Below, piece by piece: positions 29,888 through 39,283 of a stretch of 64,000 bases of DNA. A model generated the notes under the pieces. It saw nothing but the letters and a program-made list of their open reading frames with translations. It was not told the origin of the DNA and did no database searches. The stretch is from Rhodospirillaceae bacterium. GTDB lineage: Bacteria > Pseudomonadota > Alphaproteobacteria > UBA8366. Location of the stretch: NCBI GenBank assembly GCA_002724395.1, contig PBOR01000015.1:69652-133651 (forward strand). The letters run 5' to 3'. The translations under genes and the position numbers were made by a program. Positions within the stretch are counted from its first letter, which is position 1. Each line of letters starts with the position of its first letter.

Positions 29888-30566
29888 GCGGCTAGAGCAT
29901 GACTTGGTGTTAGTAACCTTTTTTAATAGAAATGAGAGCCCAGCCGAGAGTGATTTCAAGTAAAGTTGATCCATTTATATTGGTTAAACGAATGACGGTT
30001 TGTAATTGGCTTTACAAAGATCAGAAACATTTTTGAAATAATGAAGTAGGTTGGCAGTTAGTGTTAAGGATGAGCTAACTTGATACTTATTTAATTGTGA
30101 TGGGTAATTTGACCAATAGTTGCCGAGTCTGGCGCTGAGTGCGGGAAAGACCCACACCAAGCGACACCTCGTTCCAGTCTCTGAAGAGGCAAAAACTAGC
30201 CAAGTGCTTAAAGAAAAAAGGATTTTTTGATCCGCATGCGTGATGGAAGTTGTGCACAGCGCTCCTAGACCAATTTTAATCAGGAGTATAGTATTTTTTA
30301 ATTAAACTGTAATAGAAATGCTCAAGTGCAAATCTTCTTTTGCCATATATTTCAGTATCTTAGTGTAATTGCTTAAAAAGTAGGCAATTATGTGAAGGTA
30401 CTGCGATTCCAAGAGTCGACTCGGCGTGTCCGAGGATTTCAACAGAGTTATCCACATTATTGGTGGATATTATAATTTTTGTTTCGAATGGTGCCATTTG
30501 ACCTAAAGAATAAAATTCGCATTCTTGGCGATTGACTAATTGCGTCGGTATTGAAAGGTTGGAAAT
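29888..30566. other. 679-base gap before uvrC with several inverted repeats and a DnaA-box match
   Basis: No open frame here has family features; the minus-strand frame 30360-30662 overlaps uvrC and lacks support. The region is AT-rich and contains GTG-C-GGG/CCC-A-CAC (30138-30157), TAATTGC/GCAATTA (30366-30372 and 30384-30390), the palindrome GAGTCGACTC (30413-30422), CTCGG/CCGAG next to it, and TATCCAC/GTGGATA (30449-30469). TTATCCACA at 30448-30456 is an exact DnaA-box sequence. A small RNA, a regulatory region or a replication-related site are all possible. Confidence 0.45.
30448..30476 (+). promoter_or_regulatory. Candidate uvrC promoter overlapped by an inverted repeat
   Basis: A perfect -10 box TATAAT lies at 30471-30476; 17 bases upstream stands TTATCC, a weak -35. 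The 7-bp arms TATCCAC and GTGGATA (loop 7) fill the spacer, so a protein bound there would block the promoter. The alphaproteobacterial LexA box GTTC-N7-GTTC was not seen. Confidence 0.4.
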
Positions 30567-32498
30567 ATGAATCTTACCAAAGCTCGGAATTCCATTCCTA
30601 TACCCGCTGACACGTTGCCGACATCTAATTTGGCCCGCGGTGTTGCTGTAATCGAAGCACAATTAGCGACATTGTCAGGAAGCCCGGGTGTTTATCGAAT
30701 GCAGGATGCCAAAGGGGACGCTTTATATGTGGGAAAAGCGCGCAACTTAAAGAAACGCGTCGTCGCTTATACCAAACCGGTCCGACTACCCGTCCGGCTT
30801 CAACGGATGATCGCGCTGACTGCATCTATGGAGATAATCACTACTCATACAGAAGCTGAAGCACTTTTGCTAGAAGCAAACCTGATCAAAAAGCTTAAGC
30901 CTCGTTATAATGTTTTGCTGCGCGACGATAAATCCTTTCCCTATATTTTGATTACAGAGGGGCACGATTATGCACGAGTGGTGAAACACCGTGGCGCACG
31001 CGGAAAACCAGGACGGTACTTCGGACCTTTTGCATCTGCAGGAGCTGTCAATCGCACGATTACTACCTTGCAACGAGCGTTTTTGCTCCGCAATTGTTCT
31101 GACCATATTTTTGCGGCTCGTACCCGGCCTTGTTTGCAGTATCAAATAAAAAGGTGCGCCGCTCCGTGTGTTGGGAAGGTCCCTAAAGCCGATTACGCGG
31201 CATTGGTGGACCAAGCACATGAATTTCTTTCTGGGCGGTCGCGCTATATTCAAGAAATGTTGGGCGAACGGATGCAGGAAGCGAGTGAGGAACTCGATTT
31301 CGAACGAGCGGCTCAGATTCGCGACAGAATTCGCGCGCTTACCCAAGTTCAGGCGCGGCAGGATATAAATGTATCGGGTGTTGAGGATGCGGATGTTATT
31401 GCTGCTTCACAAGATAGTGGACAATGCTGCATACAAGTATTCTTTTTCCGTGGCGGACGGAACTACGGTAATAGGGCTTACTTTCCGAGCCATGACCGCA
31501 ACGCAGATGAAGATGAAGTGCTAGCGGCATTTCTTGGCCAATTTTATGAGCGTAGCATTGCACCTAAGCTTATTTTATTGAGCCATACTTTGAACGAACA
31601 ATCTCTCATTAGTGAGGCGCTAACTCTTCGAGCGGGTCACCGGGTTCACCTTGCGGTGCCCAGCAGAGGCGCGCGACGGAATTTAATTGACCATGCGAGT
31701 ACTAACGCACGCGATGCTTTGGCGCGACGAATTGCAGAAAGTGTATCACAACGAGAATTGCTCAATGGGTTAGCGGAAAGACTGGGGCTCGAAGCATCGC
31801 CGGATCGCATTGAGGTCTATGATAACAGCCATATCCAAGGTGAAAATGCGGTAGGCGGTATGATTGTGTCCGGGCCGAAAGGTTTTGTGAAGAATGCTTA
31901 TCGGAAATTCAATATTCGTTCTGAAGTGGCCGTCAAAAGTCGCTCCAAAAGTAGTAGTGGTGGCGATGATTACGAAATGATGCGCGAGGTTTTGACCCGT
32001 CGCTTTTCACGTACACTAAAAGAAGACCCTGATCGTAGTAGGATACAATGGCCCGACCTGGTTATTCTTGATGGCGGCAAAGGGCAATTATCGGTGGCAG
32101 AAAGTGTATTCGCTGATTTGGGGATAGATGATGTATCGCTTTTGGCTGTGTCTAAAGGACCGGACCGGAATGCCGGCCGGGAACAATTTCATATGATCGG
32201 CCGGCAGAGTTTTATGCTTCCGCCGCGCGATCCTGTGCTGCACTATTTGCAAAGGCTACGTGACGAGGCGCATCGTTTTGCAATCGGTTCTCACCGGGCA
32301 CGTCGGAAGAAGGCCATTTCAGCATCTCCGTTAGATGAAATAGTGGGTATAGGCGCCAAGCGCAAAAAGGCACTTTTGATGCATTTTGGTTCTGCAAAGG
32401 CAATTTCTGAGGCTGGACTCGTTGACCTGGAGGCTGCGGAAGGAATAAGTAGGGGGGTTGCAGAGAAAATCTATGGCCATTTTCATAGCGATGGTTAA
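30567..32498 (+). CDS. uvrC: Excinuclease ABC subunit UvrC
   Basis: The dual-incision nuclease of nucleotide excision repair, 643 residues. The N-terminal GIY-YIG domain shows [20 protein letters not shown] (about 48-67). A UVR domain ([13 protein letters not shown], near 235) binds UvrB. The RNase H-like endonuclease domain contains [10 protein letters not shown] and [11 protein letters not shown], and a C-terminal helix-hairpin-helix ([13 protein letters not shown]) binds DNA. The gene heads an apparent operon with pgsA, moaD and moaE. Confidence 0.97.
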   Translation: MNLTKARNSIPIPADTLPTSNLARGVAVIEAQLATLSGSPGVYRMQDAKGDALYVGKARNLKKRVVAYTKPVRLPVRLQRMIALTASMEIITTHTEAEALLLEANLIKKLKPRYNVLLRDDKSFPYILITEGHDYARVVKHRGARGKPGRYFGPFASAGAVNRTITTLQRAFLLRNCSDHIFAARTRPCLQYQIKRCAAPCVGKVPKADYAALVDQAHEFLSGRSRYIQEMLGERMQEASEELDFERAAQIRDRIRALTQVQARQDINVSGVEDADVIAASQDSGQCCIQVFFFRGGRNYGNRAYFPSHDRNADEDEVLAAFLGQFYERSIAPKLILLSHTLNEQSLISEALTLRAGHRVHLAVPSRGARRNLIDHASTNARDALARRIAESVSQRELLNGLAERLGLEASPDRIEVYDNSHIQGENAVGGMIVSGPKGFVKNAYRKFNIRSEVAVKSRSKSSSGGDDYEMMREVLTRRFSRTLKEDPDRSRIQWPDLVILDGGKGQLSVAESVFADLGIDDVSLLAVSKGPDRNAGREQFHMIGRQSFMLPPRDPVLHYLQRLRDEAHRFAIGSHRARRKKAISASPLDEIVGIGAKRKKALLMHFGSAKAISEAGLVDLEAAEGISRGVAEKIYGHFHSDG

Positions 32499-32525
32499 GT
32501 TGGGGCGACGCTGGAGCAGGAGGCC

Positions 32526-33119
32526 ATGGTAACGAACCTCGCTAATTTACTAACCGTTTCGAGAATTCTCGTTATTGCTCCCCTAGTAGCATTTCTATAT
32601 GTGGAAGGGAACATAGCACGTTGGCTCGCATGGGGCTTATTCACCTATGCCTGTCTGACAGATTTCTTCGATGGCTACATAGCGCGTTCGATGAATCAAA
32701 TTTCGAATTTTGGCCGCTTTCTTGATCCGGTTGCAGATAAGTTACTCGTAGCTGCAGTTACTTTTATGCTGGTATCGGATGGGCGTATTAGTGGGTTAGC
32801 AGTGTTGCCAGCATTAGTTATTCTGATGCGTGAGATTTTGGTGTCGGGCTTGAGAGAGTATCTGGCAGATATCAAGGTAAGATTGCCTGTCAGTAGTTTA
32901 GCAAAGTGGAAAACGCTTATCCAGATGATCGCGCTTGGCCATTTGATCATCCATAACGCAGGGCCCGTGGCCTATCCGACAGTCCTTATAGGTGATATGG
33001 GCGTTTGGATCGCAGCTCTCCTCACCTTGATTACAGGGTATGACTATTTAGAAGCATCAAAACGCCATTTCGGCGATGAAAACTCAGTCGCCGGCAACTC
33101 AGAGACGAAGGTCAAATAA
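32526..33119 (+). CDS. pgsA: CDP-diacylglycerol-glycerol-3-phosphate 3-phosphatidyltransferase PgsA
   Basis: A 197-residue inner-membrane enzyme that makes phosphatidylglycerol phosphate, the committed step to phosphatidylglycerol and cardiolipin. The CDP-alcohol phosphotransferase signature D-G-x2-A-R-x8-G-x3-D-x3-D is complete: D49, G50, A53, R54, G63, D67 and D71. It lies 27 bases after uvrC. The pairing uvrC-pgsA is common in proteobacteria. Confidence 0.95.
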   Translation: MVTNLANLLTVSRILVIAPLVAFLYVEGNIARWLAWGLFTYACLTDFFDGYIARSMNQISNFGRFLDPVADKLLVAAVTFMLVSDGRISGLAVLPALVILMREILVSGLREYLADIKVRLPVSSLAKWKTLIQMIALGHLIIHNAGPVAYPTVLIGDMGVWIAALLTLITGYDYLEASKRHFGDENSVAGNSETKVK

Positions 33120-33126
33120 GAGTAGG

Positions 33127-33378
33127 ATGAGACTTCTATATTTCGCATGGATTAGGCAGCAAACGGGGATCGGGGAAGAGGAGGTACCGTTGCCCACCGG
33201 TATATCCGATGTCAGTGGATTAATCGAATGGTTGCGTGAGCGTGATGCAAATTTTTCTACGGCTTTGGAGGATATCTCGGCGCTGCGTGTAGCGGTAAAT
33301 CAGGAGTTTGCGACGTTTGATACAAAAATTACCGATCGAGACGAAGTGGCTCTTTTCCCTCCAATGACTGGAGGGTGA
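33127..33378 (+). CDS. moaD: Molybdopterin synthase sulfur carrier subunit MoaD
   Basis: An 83-residue ubiquitin-like protein ending in the required Gly-Gly (FPPMTGG), which carries the thiocarboxylate used to build molybdopterin. The ATG at 33127 lies 7 bases after the pgsA stop, preceded closely by AGG. An open frame reaching back to 33076 overlaps pgsA and lacks support. The terminal codons GGA GGG also form the Shine-Dalgarno sequence of moaE. Confidence 0.92.
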   Translation: MRLLYFAWIRQQTGIGEEEVPLPTGISDVSGLIEWLRERDANFSTALEDISALRVAVNQEFATFDTKITDRDEVALFPPMTGG

Positions 33379-33379
33379 G

Positions 33380-33841
33380 ATGGTCGTACGTATTCAATCG
33401 AAGGACTTCGACACCGGACGCGAACTCGATAAACTAACCGATGGGTTTACCGAAATAGGCGGCCTCGTGAGCTTTACTGGGTTAGTGCGAGATATCGGCA
33501 GCAAGCACGCGGTGCAGTCGATGACGTTAGAGCACTATCCGGGAATGACCGAAAAATTGTTGCGCGAAATTGAGACTGAAGCTTTGAATCGTTGGCCTTT
33601 ATCGACGAGTTTGATTATCCACCGTTATGGTAAACTTTTCCCTGGCGACAAGATTGTTTTGGTAGCGACTGCTAGTGAGCACCGTCAGGCTGCTTTTGAG
33701 GCCTGTGAATTTCTGATTGATTGGTTGAAGACTAAGGCCCCTTTTTGGAAACTGGAGGAAAGCTCTGATGGCGCAGCGTGGGTTAAGGCACGTGAATCAG
33801 ATGACGATAGCGCCTTACGTTGGAATAGGCATGGTAATTAA
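33380..33841 (+). CDS. moaE: Molybdopterin synthase catalytic subunit MoaE
   Basis: A 153-residue catalytic subunit that transfers sulfur from MoaD to precursor Z (cPMP). Characteristic motifs are the HRYGKLFPGD stretch, then SEHRQAAFEAC and KTKAPFWKLE, which hold the active-site basic residues. One base separates it from the moaD stop. No other moa or moe genes are in the window, so the rest of the cofactor pathway lies elsewhere. Confidence 0.95.
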   Translation: MVVRIQSKDFDTGRELDKLTDGFTEIGGLVSFTGLVRDIGSKHAVQSMTLEHYPGMTEKLLREIETEALNRWPLSTSLIIHRYGKLFPGDKIVLVATASEHRQAAFEACEFLIDWLKTKAPFWKLEESSDGAAWVKARESDDDSALRWNRHGN

Positions 33842-33859
33842 TCGAAACGATATGAAAAT

Positions 33860-34762
33860 TTATGCGGTATCGAGTGTCGTTGGTACTTCTAGGCGAACTT
33901 CTTCATCATAATCTTCAAGTAAAGTACGAGTGATTTCTCCTGGAGTAAAAGTATGCTTGCCGATTTCCTTCACCGGCGTAACTTCTACAGCCGTCCCCGT
34001 TAAAAAAACTTCGGTCGCCTTCGTCAGTTCTTCCGGCATAATGTGGCGTTCGATGACTTCGTAGCCTCTTTTCTTTGCAAGCGCGATAACTGTCCGTCGC
34101 GAGATACCATCGAGGAAACAATCAGGTGTCGGTGTGTGTATTTTCCCATCGATGACCATGAAGATATTGGCACCGGTCGCTTCTGCTATGTAGCCGCGAT
34201 AATCCAGCATAAGAGCGTCGTTGTAGCCATTGGCCTCGGCTGCATGCTTTGAGAGTGTGCAGATCATGTATAGGCCGGTAGCTTTAGTATCCGCCGGTAT
34301 TGTCTGGGGGTCGGGGCGCTTCCATTTTGATAATTCCATTCGGATGCCTTCCATTCGCGCTTCGGGAGTAAAATAAGCGGGCCATTCCCAAACCGCGACA
34401 GCTACGTGAATTTTGGTTTGTTGGGCGGATACGCCCATAAGTTCGGAACCACGCCAAACGATTGGTCGCACGTACCCATCTTTAATACCCAAGTCGGCGA
34501 CCAATGCGTTGCAAGCGTTGTCAATTTTTGCCACCGAGTAAGGGATTTTCATATCTAACCGTTTTGCACTGTAGAAAAGCCGTTCGGTATGTTCGGTTAG
34601 TTTAAAAATGCGGCCATTATAAATACGCTCGCCTTCGAACACGGCGGATGCATAATGTAAAGCATGCGACAACACATGCAGCGTAGCATCTTGCCAGGGC
34701 ACCATTTCGCCATCATACCAAATTCGTCCCGGACGGTCGTCGAAAGGTTGGTCGAAGGCCAT
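33860..34762 (-). CDS. ilvE: Branched-chain amino acid aminotransferase IlvE
   Basis: A 300-residue fold-type IV PLP aminotransferase for leucine, isoleucine and valine. The PLP lysine is K160 in ADTKATGLYM, and YIAEATGANIF and FEGER are family motifs. The start is the ATG at 34762 with GGGAG about 8 bases upstream; the frame runs back to 34837 without support. It converges with moaE, leaving 18 bases. Confidence 0.94.
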   Translation of the reverse strand: MAFDQPFDDRPGRIWYDGEMVPWQDATLHVLSHALHYASAVFEGERIYNGRIFKLTEHTERLFYSAKRLDMKIPYSVAKIDNACNALVADLGIKDGYVRPIVWRGSELMGVSAQQTKIHVAVAVWEWPAYFTPEARMEGIRMELSKWKRPDPQTIPADTKATGLYMICTLSKHAAEANGYNDALMLDYRGYIAEATGANIFMVIDGKIHTPTPDCFLDGISRRTVIALAKKRGYEVIERHIMPEELTKATEVFLTGTAVEVTPVKEIGKHTFTPGEITRTLLEDYDEEVRLEVPTTLDTA

Positions 34763-34926
34763 TTTAAATCTCCCTTGGGCCCGTTTGGGCACAACTTTGT
34801 TATATAAGGTGCGATCAGCACAGCCACACCTGAACAATATGTATCCTGTTTTAACGTCTGATATTCGGAAAGTTCAATATATTAAGCCAATCCTCATGCT
34901 TTTGTTAAAAGTGATATAATCAATTA

Positions 34927-35619
34927 ATGGAAGAAGAAATAGAACATATCCTGGTTGTTGATGACGATACGCGGCTTCGCAGTTTATTGCGCAAATATCT
35001 AATGGAGAACGGGTATCGTGTAACGGTCGCAGAATCCGCCGAAGCAGCCAAAGAATATCAACGTTCAATCGTATTCGATCTCATGATACTGGATCGGATG
35101 ATGCCTGGCCAGGATGGGTTAAGTTTTGTAAGGGAATTACGCAGTGTTGCCCCTGTGCCGATCCTGATGCTAACGGCGATGGGTGAGGTCAAGGACCGTA
35201 TCAATGGACTCGAAGCTGGCGTCGACGACTATTTGCCAAAACCTTTTGAGCCAAGAGAGTTGTTGTTGCGTGTACAGATGATTCTGCGACGGGCACACGC
35301 ATCAAGCGAGGCCGAGGAAGCACCTAGACAAACCTATCTCGGCTCTTTCTGTTTTGACCTAGATCGTTCACTACTTACCGGACCCGATGGGGTGGTAAGA
35401 TTGACGTCGTCAGAAGCTAGTTTGCTGACGGCACTCGCCCTGCGGCCGGGTGAAACTTTAAGTCGTTTAGACCTAACGGAACAGTGTGAGATCGAAGGGG
35501 GTGAGCGAAGCGTTGACGTTCAAGTTACCAGGCTTCGTCGAAAAGTCGAACCGGATCCAAAAACACCGCGTTACCTTCAAACAGTTCGAGGTCGCGGCTA
35601 CGTATTGCGACCGGATTAA
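34927..35619 (+). CDS. OmpR-family response regulator
   Basis: A 230-residue two-component regulator. The receiver domain shows the acidic pocket D12-D13-D14, phosphoacceptor D56 in ILDRMMPG and K105 in LPKPF. The C-terminal winged-helix domain (about 130-230) has the OmpR features DVQVTRLRRKVEPD and VRGRGYVL. It is followed by its kinase after 14 bases. The target genes are unknown; such pairs in alphaproteobacteria often serve osmotic or envelope responses. Confidence 0.93.
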   Translation: MEEEIEHILVVDDDTRLRSLLRKYLMENGYRVTVAESAEAAKEYQRSIVFDLMILDRMMPGQDGLSFVRELRSVAPVPILMLTAMGEVKDRINGLEAGVDDYLPKPFEPRELLLRVQMILRRAHASSEAEEAPRQTYLGSFCFDLDRSLLTGPDGVVRLTSSEASLLTALALRPGETLSRLDLTEQCEIEGGERSVDVQVTRLRRKVEPDPKTPRYLQTVRGRGYVLRPD

Positions 35620-35633
35620 GGTGAGCTAACGCG

Positions 35634-36983
35634 ATGCGGATGACCCCATTCTTCAAACACATTCGACCTTTTGTTTTCCTTAAACGATTCCTGCCGAAAA
35701 CGCTATTGGGGCGGTCTCTTATGATCATCGTTACGCCGCTGATAATTTTGCAAGTCGTATCGACAATAATCTTTTTTGATCGTCACTGGGAAACGGTGAC
35801 ACGTCGCTTAACTAGCGCAATTGCTGGAGAAATTGGTTTCGTAATTGAGGAGCTGAACTGGGCTCCTAAGGGTGTTGCGAAGGAAGAAATGTTTCGTCAA
35901 TCGCGGCGTCATTTTTTACTCAAAATGGCGTTTCTGGAGGGAGCAAAGCTTCCAGATTTGGAGCAGCGAGGAGGTGGTATCCTAGACCGTTCGCTTGCAC
36001 AACAGTTGAGCGAACGGATACGGCTACCTTTTCTTATTGACACATCCTCATTTAAAGAGCGTGTGGTGATTGATCTCCAATTACCTTCGGGCGTGCTTTC
36101 TGTTACTGCGCCTGGCGAACGATTATTTAGCGATACGACATATATCTTTATTTTGTGGATGGTGGGAACGTCGATCATACTGTTATTCGTCGCCGCGATT
36201 TTCATGCGAAATCAGGTCAAGCCCATCAGCCGACTGGCGACGGCAGCGGACGCGTTTGGCAAAGGGCGCCAACTTACAGGCGATCTTCATGTCGCGGGGG
36301 CTACGGAAGTACGCCAGGCCGGTATTGCCTTTAACTTGATGCGAGGCCGCCTACGCCGCCAAATGCGCCAGAGAACCGATATGCTCTCAGGTGTGAGCCA
36401 TGACCTAAGGACACCGCTTACGCGCATGAAGTTGCAATTAGAAATGATGGAAAACCTAGCTGGCGTGGACGAGTTAAAATCTGATGTTGCTGAAATGGAG
36501 AGAATGATTGAAGGTTATCTCGCGTTTGCACGTGGCGAAGGAAATGAAAAATCTGACCCCACCGAGATTTCGGGGTTTGTCGAAAATATTGTTTCCGATT
36601 GGAAGCGTAATGACACGCCGATCGATTATCATGTCGAAGGGAAATTATCGCTGCCAGTTAAACGCGAAGCGTTTAGGCGATGTCTTAATAATTTGATTGC
36701 GAATGCGGATCGCTATGGCGATCATATTTGGGTTCGTGTTGGGAAGCGGCGAGGATCAATTGAAATAACCGTTGATGATGACGGCCCTGGCATTCCCGAG
36801 CCCGATAGACAAGATGTATTCCGGCCTTTTTTTCGATTGGATCAGTCGCGAAACCCGGAAACGGGCGGCACAGGATTAGGACTTGCGATTACGCAAGACA
36901 TTGTTCGTGCTCATGGTGGCGATATCCATCTAACCGACTCCCCACAAGGGGGATTGCGAGTCAGATTAAGGTTGCCGCAATAA
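35634..36983 (+). CDS. EnvZ-like sensor histidine kinase
   Basis: A 449-residue membrane kinase. It has two membrane helices (about 24-45 and 160-190) flanking a periplasmic sensor region and a HAMP domain (about 190-245). The phosphoacceptor is H256 in SGVSHDLRTPLTRMK. ATPase boxes follow: N in NNLIANADRYG, G1 DDGPGIPE and G2 GGTGLGLAI. AAGGTGAG precedes the ATG. It is cognate to the adjacent regulator. Confidence 0.93.
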   Translation: MRMTPFFKHIRPFVFLKRFLPKTLLGRSLMIIVTPLIILQVVSTIIFFDRHWETVTRRLTSAIAGEIGFVIEELNWAPKGVAKEEMFRQSRRHFLLKMAFLEGAKLPDLEQRGGGILDRSLAQQLSERIRLPFLIDTSSFKERVVIDLQLPSGVLSVTAPGERLFSDTTYIFILWMVGTSIILLFVAAIFMRNQVKPISRLATAADAFGKGRQLTGDLHVAGATEVRQAGIAFNLMRGRLRRQMRQRTDMLSGVSHDLRTPLTRMKLQLEMMENLAGVDELKSDVAEMERMIEGYLAFARGEGNEKSDPTEISGFVENIVSDWKRNDTPIDYHVEGKLSLPVKREAFRRCLNNLIANADRYGDHIWVRVGKRRGSIEITVDDDGPGIPEPDRQDVFRPFFRLDQSRNPETGGTGLGLAITQDIVRAHGGDIHLTDSPQGGLRVRLRLPQ

Positions 36984-36995
36984 ATTAGTCAATTA

Positions 36996-37601
36996 TTAGG
37001 AGATTGGTTGAGCTCTGCTTGTTAGCGTAAGGCGTGGCAGTATCTTTAAAAATTTTTCGCCACGGCGAAGATTCCTGTCCAATGCAGCCATCGTTTGGGT
37101 CATATCCGGAGTATCATCTTGCAGCCACACCCGAGCTGTGGCCAGCCAGACGACTAATAGCCCGTGCGCGTGCGTTATTCCCAATAAGCCATTTGCTGTT
37201 AAATTTGCGGCTGCTAGCATTTTTGTCATGGAAAGCGCGGCGCTCGGACCATTTGCAATTATATTGATGGGCTCCTTGGGGAGATCGCGATTTATTTGCC
37301 GAAGTGCTTCTTTGTAAGGCTGCATCGCTTCAAACCGGAGCATGAGAATTTCGAAAATCCGGTCTCGCTCTAAATCAAACTCGTCGAAAGGCGCGTTCTG
37401 CGCTAATACCAAATCGTCGATATGGCGCATGAATTCATTGAGTAGCAGTGCTTTGGTAGGATATCGCGTGCACACGGTAGCCTCAGACAAATTAGCTTTT
37501 TTTGCAATGTCCGTAATCGACATGTGTACCCAACCGATTTTGGTGGCAAGGTCAAACGCAGCATTAACGATCATTAGGTCAATGTTTGTATTTTTCGTCA
37601 T
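36996..37601 (-). CDS. TetR-family transcriptional regulator
   Basis: A 201-residue repressor-type protein. The N-terminal helix-turn-helix (about 26-56, MSITDIAKKANLSEATVCT and the following YPTKALLLNEF) is clear. The C-terminal ligand domain is not informative. It lies next to proC on the same strand, 50 bases downstream. Its convergent neighbour is the histidine kinase. Ligand and targets are unknown. Confidence 0.8.
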   Translation of the reverse strand: MTKNTNIDLMIVNAAFDLATKIGWVHMSITDIAKKANLSEATVCTRYPTKALLLNEFMRHIDDLVLAQNAPFDEFDLERDRIFEILMLRFEAMQPYKEALRQINRDLPKEPINIIANGPSAALSMTKMLAAANLTANGLLGITHAHGLLVVWLATARVWLQDDTPDMTQTMAALDRNLRRGEKFLKILPRLTLTSRAQPIS

Positions 37602-37651
37602 AACTCTATACTAACGCGCCAGTGCACGCGGGCAAGGTTGTATATTTTAGT

Positions 37652-38473
37652 TCAGCCGGCCAGCTCTTTACTGCGTCGGGTCGCTGCTGCGACCGCGCGG
37701 GTCATAAGTTGTTGCAATCCATCATCGTCCATTAGTACTTGCAAAGCCTCGAATGTGGTGCCTGCGGGGCTGGTGACATTTTCACGGAGTTGTGCGGGTG
37801 TCTCTTTGCTAGCCGCTGCTAGCGCACCGGCACCGGCTACAGTTAGCACTGCAAGTTGGTCGGCGAGTGTTTTCGGCAGTCCCGCCACGATACCTGCCTT
37901 GGCTAATGCTTCGACCATCAGGAATACATAAGCGGGTCCACTACCTGAGACTGCAGTTACTGGGTCAAGTAAGCTTTCGTCGTAAATGAGTGTTACTTCG
38001 CCTACCGCTTCAAGCATCAATTTTGCTAATGCCGCTTGTTGATCACTTGCTTTGTTGTTTGGACAGGCAACCGTAATACCTTTTCCAATTGCCGCAGGCG
38101 TATTTGGCATGGCCCTAATTATTGCTGCATTTCTGCCTAAGGTGCTTTCGAAGAAAGTTATTGTGGTGCCGGCTGCTATCGACAAAAATAATGTGTGCGG
38201 TGAGACAAACTGCTTATAGGCTGGGGCGACCTCTTCCATTTTTTGCGGCTTGACCGCAAAGACGATGACTTCTGGGGTTAACCCTTCAGGTAAATCGTTG
38301 ACGCTTTTATGGATCTTCACTCCGGCTATTTCTGCGAACTGTGTCGCACCCATGGGTTCGACAATGTGGACGCCTTCTCCTAGCATGTCGCGTTTCAGCC
38401 AACCCGACAGCAGCGCAGACCCCATTTTGCCGCATCCTATCAGCAGCAAAGGTCGATGCATTGTAAGTTCCAT
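37652..38473 (-). CDS. proC: Pyrroline-5-carboxylate reductase ProC
   Basis: A 273-residue NAD(P)H enzyme that makes proline from pyrroline-5-carboxylate. The Rossmann motif LLIGCGKMGSALL lies at residues 10-22, MPNTPAAIGKGI follows the cofactor domain, and the signature LDPVTAVSGSGPAYVF is intact. AGGAAG precedes the ATG. It sits directly after the YbjN gene on the same strand, an arrangement seen in many alphaproteobacteria. Confidence 0.95.
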   Translation of the reverse strand: MELTMHRPLLLIGCGKMGSALLSGWLKRDMLGEGVHIVEPMGATQFAEIAGVKIHKSVNDLPEGLTPEVIVFAVKPQKMEEVAPAYKQFVSPHTLFLSIAAGTTITFFESTLGRNAAIIRAMPNTPAAIGKGITVACPNNKASDQQAALAKLMLEAVGEVTLIYDESLLDPVTAVSGSGPAYVFLMVEALAKAGIVAGLPKTLADQLAVLTVAGAGALAAASKETPAQLRENVTSPAGTTFEALQVLMDDDGLQQLMTRAVAAATRRSKELAG

Positions 38474-38495
38474 AAAATCTTCCTTTGGCCAGGCT

Positions 38496-38999
38496 TTATG
38501 CCTCGCCCATCGTCTCCATCATCGCCGATGCGATGGCATCATTCGGTGTGCGGCCGGCCCAAACAACAAATTGTAATGCGGGATAAAATCGTTCGCACTC
38601 CAACAGCGCAATATCCACTAAATCTTCCAATTGTTCGATGGAGACGGAATTGCGGCTGCGCGCGAGCATGGTGTAACGGTATAGAGGCAGTCCGTCCTCG
38701 GAGCCAACTTCGAAGTGCCCCAGCCACAGCTTTTCATTCACCAGGGCTGTAAGTTCGACAACCGCTAATCGTTTCTCCTCGGCAACCCGTGAGTCGAAAA
38801 CCGTTGTGAAATAAAGGGCGTTTAAATCTTCACGCCAAACAAAAAATAGACGGTAGTCGCACCAGCGCCCGCTTGCTTCGACAACTAGTTCGTCCTCGCT
38901 TGCACGGTCGAATGGCCATTCGTTAGCCAAAACAAGTTCTTCCAGCAAATCTAAAGGATTGAGATTGCTCTCAGAAAACTCCTCAGAAATTAGTGCCAT
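38496..38999 (-). CDS. YbjN domain-containing protein
   Basis: A 167-residue protein of the YbjN family, which has a fold like type III secretion chaperones. Visible family traits are the N-terminal NEWPFDRASEDEL, a beta-rich middle with WCDYRLFFVWREDLNALYF, and C-terminal ALQFVVWAGRTP. The molecular role is not established. Its position upstream of proC is conserved in related bacteria. Confidence 0.85.
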   Translation of the reverse strand: MALISEEFSESNLNPLDLLEELVLANEWPFDRASEDELVVEASGRWCDYRLFFVWREDLNALYFTTVFDSRVAEEKRLAVVELTALVNEKLWLGHFEVGSEDGLPLYRYTMLARSRNSVSIEQLEDLVDIALLECERFYPALQFVVWAGRTPNDAIASAMMETMGEA

Positions 39000-39085
39000 G
39001 CACCGATAATCCTCTCCTTAGGCTCCTGTACCATGCAAGCTTTCCAGGGCCCTCTTCCCCAGGTGATTGCTAGACAGATATTACG

Positions 39086-39098
39086 GCCCATAATGGGC
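39086..39098. repeat. Short palindrome GCCCAT-A-ATGGGC
   Basis: Thirteen bases with perfect 6-bp arms about a single central base, in the 280-base gap upstream of the YbjN gene. It could be an operator for that unit. Confidence 0.4.
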
Positions 39099-39163
39099 AA
39101 TAGTGAATTTTCCCACATATTGCGTATAGACATAGTATCTACCACAAGACCTAGAGTGCCTCA

Positions 39164-39178
39164 ACTGAGTTACTCAGT
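39164..39178. repeat. Short palindrome ACTGAGT-T-ACTCAGT
   Basis: Fifteen bases with perfect 7-bp arms about one base, in the same gap. The odd-length symmetry resembles a dimeric repressor site. No further copy was noticed in the window. Confidence 0.4.
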
Positions 39179-39283
39179 GCAAGCATAGATTTGGAGCAAA
39201 TAAATTTTGATGTGGACAAAATTGAATTGTCACCGACTTACGGTGGATACCACTAATTGTAGGGTGTTTAACGCTTCAAAAAA

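Noticed and set aside
30138-30190. Possible SRP RNA, tmRNA or tRNA in the gap before uvrC
   Set aside because: The hairpins do not match the conserved SRP loop sequence, and no T-loop motif GTTCRA with an acceptor stem could be found.
30360-30662. Minus-strand frame of 100 codons overlapping the start of uvrC
   Set aside because: No family features and a 96-base antisense overlap with uvrC; it is treated as chance.
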